Program-made: the position numbers and the translations under genes
Assembly (NCBI GenBank): GCA_030427835.1
Contig: JAUICN010000016.1
Span: 1-45,852, forward strand
From: Polyangia bacterium
GTDB taxonomy: Bacteria; Myxococcota_A; Polyangia; Polyangiales; JAUICN01
DNA: 45,852 bases
Direction of reading: 5' to 3'
Notes under the pieces: generated by a model
The model's input: only the letters and a program-made list of their open reading frames with translations
Databases searched by the model: none
What the model was told of the DNA's origin: nothing
Shown: positions 41,485 to 45,852 of the stretch, piece by piece
Position numbering within the stretch: the stretch's first letter is position 1
Layout of the letters: the number at the start of each line of letters is the position of its first letter

Positions 41485-41691
41485 GTGTTTACCGCCATCC
41501 TCAACATCGTACTGGGATCCGTTCTCATCGTGGGCGCCCTGACGGGTGAGTTTACATTGCTGGGCACAGAAAGCCGCGGTGCCATGATTGCCATCGGAGC
41601 ATTGGTTACCGCCGTGGGGATCCTGCACTTCTGCAAACGCATGCGCCCCAAACCGCAACGCACCGGGCAAACTCTTCCTCCAGAAAACTAG
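41485..41691 (+). CDS. Small two-helix membrane protein
   Basis: 68 residues from a GTG, 18 bases after the endopeptidase stop. Two hydrophobic segments (TAILNIVLGSVLIVGALTGEFTLL, GAMIAIGALVTAVGIL) and a basic tail (KRMRPKPQR). No family recognised. Composition and spacing suggest a real small gene in the same operon. Confidence 0.55.
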   Translation: MFTAILNIVLGSVLIVGALTGEFTLLGTESRGAMIAIGALVTAVGILHFCKRMRPKPQRTGQTLPPEN

Positions 41692-41698
41692 ACCGGTT

Positions 41699-41721
41699 CT
41701 AGACGTCCCCTGCTAGACGTC
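41699..41721. repeat. Direct repeat of CTAGACGTC
   Basis: Copies at 41699-41707 and 41713-41721, 14 bases apart, at the 3' end of the small minus-strand lipoprotein gene. The second copy contains its stop codon. Probably a short duplication. Confidence 0.5.
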
Positions 41722-41919
41722 TCCGGAAGCGTCCAGCATCTCGTCGGTGGCATCGAGGACGCAAGCCCCTTCCACACACGTCATGCCACCTCCGCAATCG
41801 CTTTCGCGGATGCACGTAGAACCACATCCAGCACCAATCAAAACCGCGATCGCCACCAGGGCGACACAACACCCAGGCGGGAATGCCCTTTTCCATCCAT
41901 CAAAACAGAACACGGGCAC
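41713..41919 (-). CDS. Small Cys-rich lipoprotein
   Basis: About 68 residues from a GTG at 41919 (or GTG 41913, better spaced from GGTGGG). The signal ends LIGAGC. The mature part has CIRESDCGGGMTCVEGACV, a short cysteine motif like those that recur in Myxococcota surface proteins, then an acidic tail. It overlaps the upstream gene by 20 bases, implying co-expression. Function unknown. Confidence 0.6.
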   Translation of the reverse strand: MPVFCFDGWKRAFPPGCCVALVAIAVLIGAGCGSTCIRESDCGGGMTCVEGACVLDATDEMLDASGDV

Positions 41920-42403
41920 CCACCATAACGTTCACCATGACGATCGAGGAATTCGCCGGCAAATCGCCCCCCCAGAAAAAGCCGTCCATCAACAACGTAC
42001 CCACTCCCTCCACACCCTCCATCAACGGATAGGCCACCTGGAGGCTGGCCTCGATACCTAGCAAGGAAGATGGTGAAAAAAAGAACGGCACACCCAGGCC
42101 TGGGCGAACCACAAAATCCAGCACCTTTCCCTCAAGCGAGATGCGCGGGACAATGGCCACCGCTGGCCCTCCCGTGATTTCCAATCGCAAGCTTCCTCCA
42201 TAGAGAACCTGTGGAAACTCCGTGTTGCGACCATCCACCGCCAAATCAAGAAACAGTGGCGTGAGACCCATGGTGGTCCCCCCCCCAGCCCCCTGGCCCA
42301 TGCTCACCCCCGTGCCCAACGACGGCCCCAGGAACAACTCAAGGTCCTGCGCCCCGGCATATGTCGTGGGAACGGCCACACAGGCCACCAGTACACCTAC
42401 CAT
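41900..42403 (-). CDS. Probable outer-membrane beta-barrel protein
   Basis: 167 residues from the ATG at 42403, chosen because a signal peptide (VGVLVACVAVPTTYAGAQ) begins there. The frame is open to 42586, but the extra part resembles no protein. The mature sequence alternates hydrophobic and small residues in strands (LELFLGPSLGTG, LRLEITGGPAVAIVPRISLEG, VVRPGLGVPFFF, IEASLQVAYPL). It ends in a C-terminal aromatic (VMVGARVLF), which fits recognition by the BAM machinery. Exact family unknown. Its 3' end overlaps the small lipoprotein gene. Confidence 0.65.
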   Translation of the reverse strand: MVGVLVACVAVPTTYAGAQDLELFLGPSLGTGVSMGQGAGGGTTMGLTPLFLDLAVDGRNTEFPQVLYGGSLRLEITGGPAVAIVPRISLEGKVLDFVVRPGLGVPFFFSPSSLLGIEASLQVAYPLMEGVEGVGTLLMDGFFWGGDLPANSSIVMVNVMVGARVLF

Positions 42404-42609
42404 AAAGAATGTGACCCACTGGGGGGAGAACCTGTTTCGTGTTGGGATCCTATCCGCACAACTGCAGGGGGGGCCTGTTGGAGAACCCCCATGAAAGCTC
42501 CTTGGTGAGCAAGCGCGTTGGGTTGTCGCAGGTTGCGGGCAATACTCCATCCACGTCTTGTCTCCCGCCCGTTGGGTCACGTTCACTGTATAAGCAACGC
42601 CCGTGCCAG

Positions 42610-42966
42610 CTAGGCCCGCTCAGAAAGGCCCGCGCGATACTTCTCCTTTGCACCACGGTACCCGCGGGCTGTCTCCCGGGCCCCGGTGGACCGTTTAGAG
42701 GCATTTTCAAGGGCCAAACGGTGAATATCCAGCGCTTCCACAAGAATGCGATCACCCTCCAGGGTGGCACGAACGCCGTTCATCAGTGCCCTCTGGTCCT
42801 CCAAACCCAACGAGGATCTGTCAAGGCTTTGGATTTCATCGAGTACTTTTTGACGGTCGTTGAGCAGCGACATGATCTGATCGAGGGAGTCCGTAAGTCC
42901 ATCCTCAGGAACCGAGTGCGTGGATAGGGACTGAAGGCGAAGCACCAAATCATGAACCATCGCCAC
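42610..42966 (-). CDS. fliT: FliT-like flagellar chaperone
   Basis: 118 residues from a GTG at 42966 (or ATG 42960), two bases after the fliS stop. All-helical, charged sequence (LTDSLDQIMSLLNDRQKVLDEIQ) of the length typical of FliT or FlgN export chaperones. The assignment rests mainly on position after fliD and fliS. It would bind FliD before export and could modulate flagellar gene control. Confidence 0.6.
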   Translation of the reverse strand: MAMVHDLVLRLQSLSTHSVPEDGLTDSLDQIMSLLNDRQKVLDEIQSLDRSSLGLEDQRALMNGVRATLEGDRILVEALDIHRLALENASKRSTGARETARGYRGAKEKYRAGLSERA

Positions 42967-42968
42967 CG

Positions 42969-43337
42969 TTACTTCACTCCCGCAAGCTGTGCCCAGGCCG
43001 CCCGCAGTTCCTTCATGACGCGTATGGCGGGTTCCACAGCTTCCCCATCTTCATCCAAGGTAAACACCGAGATACGGTGCAGTACAAAGTCGTACAGGCG
43101 ATCCAAGTCCGCGCAGAGCTCCGGCGCATGGCTCGGGTCAAGTGTGAGCTGCAGCTCACTGACAATCGCATGGGCCCGCTTCAGCTTCTGGTTTTTGAGG
43201 GGCAAATCCCCCGCTTCAACAGCCACCACAGCCTCCGACAAAAACCGTATGGCGCCATCATACAGCTGGACCACGATTCGCTCGGGTGATGCGGTTTCAA
43301 CCTGGGCACTACGATATTGAGCTACAGCAAATGACAT
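42969..43337 (-). CDS. fliS: Flagellin export chaperone FliS
   Basis: 122 residues; GGGAGA is upstream of the ATG. AQYRSAQVETASPERIVVQL then YDGAIRFL is the family N-terminus, followed by three further helices (RAHAIVSELQLTLD, ADLDRLYDFVLHRI, AIRVMKELRAAWAQL). It prevents premature flagellin polymerisation in the cytoplasm. Lies between fliD and the fliT-like gene, all on the minus strand. Confidence 0.93.
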   Translation of the reverse strand: MSFAVAQYRSAQVETASPERIVVQLYDGAIRFLSEAVVAVEAGDLPLKNQKLKRAHAIVSELQLTLDPSHAPELCADLDRLYDFVLHRISVFTLDEDGEAVEPAIRVMKELRAAWAQLAGVK

Positions 43338-43397
43338 CTTGTCTCCCTACATGGATGCGACTTGTGTGATTGGGGAAAAAGCTCCCCGGACTGGGAA

Positions 43398-44759
43398 CTA
43401 GCTCGAGTTGGAGCTTCCGAGCACAGCCAGCATTTGCTGCCCCTGGGCCTGGAGACTACCGACCAACTGTTCCATGGCTGTGAACTGCGCCCGAAGCCGG
43501 GCTTCGTACGCCTCCACATTGAGTTCCATTCGACCGATTTGATCATCGATGTCGTCGATACGATCTCCGATCCCATCAATCTTTGTGGACAGCAAACCAT
43601 CAGTACTATCTGTATATTCGTCCACTAGCGCCGCAAACTGAGGCATGAAGCCCTCAATTCCTGAAAAAGTGTCATCGCGGAACAACGCAGACACCGCTTC
43701 GGGGTCGTCCGCCAGGGCACTTGCCAGTTCCTCGGAGTCCAAATCCAGGGTTCCATCCGAGTTCGATGAAATACCCACGCTCCGCAACGTGGCGTAGTTC
43801 GAAGAAAGGCCTGTGATTTCACTGGAAGTCAGCACCCTTAGACGGCTCTGCAGGCCTCGCAGGGTGGAATCACCCGACAGGGAATCCCCCACCCGAGCCT
43901 CCCCCGAGAACGTAAACTCCGCGTTGATGGCGGACATGACTGCATTGTAAGCGTCCAAAAACTCCTGAACGTTTGTTTCCAGTGCCTCAGAATCCCTAGA
44001 AATGTTCACGGTCACGTCAGAGGAGGTCACCGCCTTCAGATCCAACTCCACCCCGGGAATCGCATCTACAACCGTGTTGTTTTCGCGAGTCATGGCAAAC
44101 CCATCCACCGTAAAGGCCGCATCCTCAGCGGTTACAACCTCATTGGCAGCCTTGTCCAAACCTATCTGGAGGCCCCAGTTCTCGCGAAAATCGATGTCAT
44201 TTGCGGCACCCGTATTGTTGCCAGTAACTGAAATTCGATAGTTTGTGCCATCAAACAGAATACCTGCCGTCACATCTAGGCCAGAAGAGTTGATGTCCGA
44301 AACAATGGATTCCATCGTGGAGCTGTTGTCCACCATGATATCTGTCCAGGGGTCCGAACCCACTCGAATACGCAGCCGACCTGTATTGAATAGACCGGTT
44401 TGATCCTTCGCAGCCACCCCATCGCTGTAGGTCCGTTCCGCCGTCGCAAGTTGGCTTACAGAAACGGCAAAACTACCGAGTGAAGCACCGCCCGTGGCGG
44501 TCACCCCTACACTATCCTCATCGCTGGACGTCACAGCCGACGGCAACGATTCCTCACGGGAGTCCAGAGCTTCCGCCTTCTCCTTCATGGCATCCATCAG
44601 GGAAACCATATTCCCAACCCTCTGGGAAATAGAACGAAGGTTCCCTTGGGTCCCCTGCAAACGGGTGATCGGTATCCGCTCTACCTGTACAAGCTGGGTC
44701 ACAATGCTCGCGGTATCAATTCCCGTAGCAAGACCTGAAAATGTAGTAATCGGATCCAT
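43398..44759 (-). CDS. fliD: Flagellar filament cap protein FliD (HAP2)
   Basis: 453 residues; AAGGAGGTGATGT precedes the ATG. N-terminal TTFSGLATGIDTASIVTQLV and the following coiled region form the D0 domain. The centre is the flagellin-like cap domain (VTATGGASLGSFAVSVSQLATAE), and the C-terminus is a coiled coil (IDDIDDQIGRMELNVEAYEARLRAQFTAMEQ). It forms the pentameric or hexameric cap at the filament tip, placing flagellin subunits. Same order (fliC-fliD-fliS-fliT) as in many bacteria. Confidence 0.95.
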   Translation of the reverse strand: MDPITTFSGLATGIDTASIVTQLVQVERIPITRLQGTQGNLRSISQRVGNMVSLMDAMKEKAEALDSREESLPSAVTSSDEDSVGVTATGGASLGSFAVSVSQLATAERTYSDGVAAKDQTGLFNTGRLRIRVGSDPWTDIMVDNSSTMESIVSDINSSGLDVTAGILFDGTNYRISVTGNNTGAANDIDFRENWGLQIGLDKAANEVVTAEDAAFTVDGFAMTRENNTVVDAIPGVELDLKAVTSSDVTVNISRDSEALETNVQEFLDAYNAVMSAINAEFTFSGEARVGDSLSGDSTLRGLQSRLRVLTSSEITGLSSNYATLRSVGISSNSDGTLDLDSEELASALADDPEAVSALFRDDTFSGIEGFMPQFAALVDEYTDSTDGLLSTKIDGIGDRIDDIDDQIGRMELNVEAYEARLRAQFTAMEQLVGSLQAQGQQMLAVLGSSNSS

Positions 44760-44783
44760 ACATCACCTCCTTTTATAAGAAAT

Positions 44784-44817
44784 GTGAGTGGGGCACCGAC
44801 ATCGGTGCCCCATTCAC
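44784..44817 (-). terminator. Long near-perfect hairpin between flagellin and fliD
   Basis: GTGAGTGGGGCACCGA and TCGGTGCCCCATTCAC pair over 16 positions with one G-T wobble, with a very short loop. On the minus strand it follows the flagellin stop by about eleven bases and precedes ATTTCTTATAAAAGGAGG. It probably stops or attenuates transcription after the abundant flagellin message, so fliD is made at a lower level. Confidence 0.7.
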
Positions 44818-44828
44818 GACTCACCAAG

Positions 44829-45671
44829 TTATCCAAGCAAGGATAGTGCCATCGCTGGCAACTGATTGGCCTGGGCCAACACAGAGACGCCCGCCTGCAT
44901 GAGAATGTTATTTCTCGTGAGGGAAGCAGACTCTGATGCCACATCCGCATCCCGAATCCGTGAATTCGCAGCGGAGAGGTTCTCCCGGGCAGACGCCAAA
45001 TTCGTGACGGTCACCTGCAACCGATTCTGCACAGAACCCAGGTCAGACCGGGCTGTGGAGATGTCGGTAATTGCGTCATCGATAATGGCAAGTGAAGATT
45101 GCGCCTCACCTATCGTGGTTACCGATGCTTGATCGAGACGTGCACCCGCCGTCGCACTTCCAATCTGCGCCGACTGGATGTCCGTCATGGTCACGGAAAT
45201 ACGATCATCGGTGGTGTTTTGGGTACCCACCTGGAACGAAAATGCCGTGGCCGCGTTCAAAAGCGAAGAGCCATTGAACTCAGTCACGTTTGCAATGCGG
45301 TCCACTTCACTCCGCAGGGATACAAACTCCTGCTGAATGAAATCCCGTTCCGTGGATCCAAGCGTACCGTTGGCCGACTGCACCGCCAACTCACGCATTC
45401 GGGTCAGGATGCCGCTCACTTCGTTGAGCGCACCTTCCGCCGTTTGAATGAGACTGACGCCATCGTTGGCATTCCGTTCCGCCTGGGAAAGGCTGCGGAT
45501 TTGGGACCGCAACTTTTCGCTAATCGCCAAACCCGCAGCATCGTCACCTGCCCGGTTGATCCGAAGACCACTGGACAACCTTCCGAGGCTCTGGTTCAGC
45601 CCTACCTGGGTTTTCGCCAGGTTTTTCTGCGCATTGATCGACGCAGTATTTGTCATTACTGTAAGTGCCAT
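44829..45671 (-). CDS. fliC: Flagellin
   Basis: 280 residues; GGAAGAGAG precedes the ATG. The N-terminal D0/D1 (MTNTASINAQKNLAKTQ, LGRLSSGLRINRAGDDAAGL, IRSLSQAERNANDGVSLIQT) and C-terminal D1/D0 (ARENLSAANSRIRDADVA, ASVLAQANQLPAMALSLLG-like end) are almost the whole protein. The variable outer domain is essentially absent, giving a short flagellin. A second flagellin gene ends 124 bases upstream on the same strand with the same C-terminal residues. Confidence 0.97.
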   Translation of the reverse strand: MALTVMTNTASINAQKNLAKTQVGLNQSLGRLSSGLRINRAGDDAAGLAISEKLRSQIRSLSQAERNANDGVSLIQTAEGALNEVSGILTRMRELAVQSANGTLGSTERDFIQQEFVSLRSEVDRIANVTEFNGSSLLNAATAFSFQVGTQNTTDDRISVTMTDIQSAQIGSATAGARLDQASVTTIGEAQSSLAIIDDAITDISTARSDLGSVQNRLQVTVTNLASARENLSAANSRIRDADVASESASLTRNNILMQAGVSVLAQANQLPAMALSLLG

Positions 45672-45694
45672 TGTTATCTCTCTTCCTTGAGTTT

Positions 45695-45723
45695 GTGGTC
45701 CGGTTCATCCCGATTCGGACCAC
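45695..45723 (-). promoter_or_regulatory. Inverted repeat in the flagellin leader
   Basis: GTGGTCCG (45695-45702) and CGGACCAC (45716-45723) form an 8-bp perfect stem around a 13-base loop, 24 bases upstream of the flagellin ATG. It may be a leader hairpin stabilising the mRNA, or the terminator of the upstream flagellin (no T tract). No clear sigma-28 or sigma-54 promoter was found nearby. Confidence 0.45.
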
Positions 45724-45770
45724 CTGAGCAAACGCTTCTATCTTCGAGTGCCTAGGGAACCCCCGTTTCC

Positions 45771-45797
45771 AGGGGCCGCCCTAGGGCCAGCGCCCCT
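45771..45797 (-). terminator. Nested GC-rich palindromes at the second flagellin stop
   Basis: Outer arms AGGGGC (45771-45776) and GCCCCT (45792-45797) enclose the palindrome GCCCTAGGGC (45778-45787). Located at and just after the stop codon of the second flagellin gene. A terminator is plausible but there is no T run. Confidence 0.3.
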
Positions 45798-45852
45798 ACC
45801 CGAGTAGGGATAGCGCCATGGCCGGCAACTGATTGGCCTGGGCCAACACAGA
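45796..45852 (-). CDS. Second flagellin gene, C-terminal end only
   Basis: The last 18 residues (SVLAQANQLPAMALSLLG) and a TAG stop at 45796-45798 are visible; the rest lies beyond the right edge. The residues are identical to the end of the complete flagellin at 44829-45671, showing a tandem flagellin duplication. Confidence 0.85.
   Translation of the reverse strand, partial: SVLAQANQLPAMALSLLG

Noticed and set aside
1-45852. CRISPR array, tRNA or rRNA genes, insertion sequences, prophage
   Set aside because: No regularly spaced repeats, no tRNA- or rRNA-like sequence and no transposase, integrase or phage structural gene were seen on either strand.

Overview
The window comes from a GC-rich, flagellated, aerobic Gram-negative bacterium. 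The style of the exported proteins points to the Myxococcota/Bdellovibrionota side of the former Deltaproteobacteria. The clues are many lipoproteins, Cys-rich DCDGNPxNGCE-type segments, WGxxxxDxWAVG propeller repeats, a CcoN-CcoO fusion, and a topoisomerase I with a lysine-rich tail. No 16S rRNA or tRNA gene was seen, so the placement is an inference. By eye the + strand is C-rich along most of the window, whichever way the genes run.

Layout. (1) 1-8561: exported proteins on both strands. These are a partial secreted protein, a PEGA-like membrane protein, a Cys-rich lipoprotein, a beta-propeller lipoprotein, and a tetrahaem lipoprotein made of two tandem di-haem oxidoreductase (DUF1111-like) units. 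(2) 8569-12188: topA (minus) and a DCC-family thiol oxidoreductase (plus). Between them is an AT-richer region with a near-perfect ParB-binding parS site, hairpins and DnaA-box-like sequences. (3) 12344-28516: seven consecutive + strand lipoprotein genes from three paralogous families, in the order A-A-B-C-B-C-A. (4) 28598-36811: cbb3 oxidase locus (SafE-like protein, CcoI, CcoS, CcoNO fusion, CcoQ, mono-haem CcoP, CcoG). It is followed by an FAD/NAD oxidoreductase and a NapH/NosR-like iron-sulphur membrane protein (36932-39597). (5) 39630-42403: lipoprotein MsrB, an M74 murein endopeptidase and small envelope proteins. (6) 42610-45852, minus strand: fliT-like gene, fliS, fliD, flagellin, and the tail of a second flagellin.

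The most unusual part is region 3. All three A proteins have a trypsin-like (S1) framework, but the GDSGG serine is replaced by Asp, Glu or Arg, and other triad residues are also lost. Both C proteins keep several landmarks of the pectinacetylesterase/NOTUM alpha/beta-hydrolase family, but the nucleophile serine of GxSAG reads Gly. The B proteins match no family I recognise. The locus therefore looks like a set of surface-anchored, catalytically dead hydrolase-like proteins, duplicated together and kept as full-length reading frames. Binding, decoy, assembly or regulatory roles are possible, but none is shown by the sequence.

The cbb3 locus is a coherent respiratory unit. CcoI supplies copper, CcoS and CcoG assist assembly, CcoNO and CcoP form the oxidase, and the adjacent FAD/Fe-S pair could carry electrons to or from the membrane. 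The flagellar block holds the filament, its cap and its chaperones. Intergenic stretches under 300 bases not listed below (2746-3023, 12189-12343, 16107-16375) show no gene I can support.
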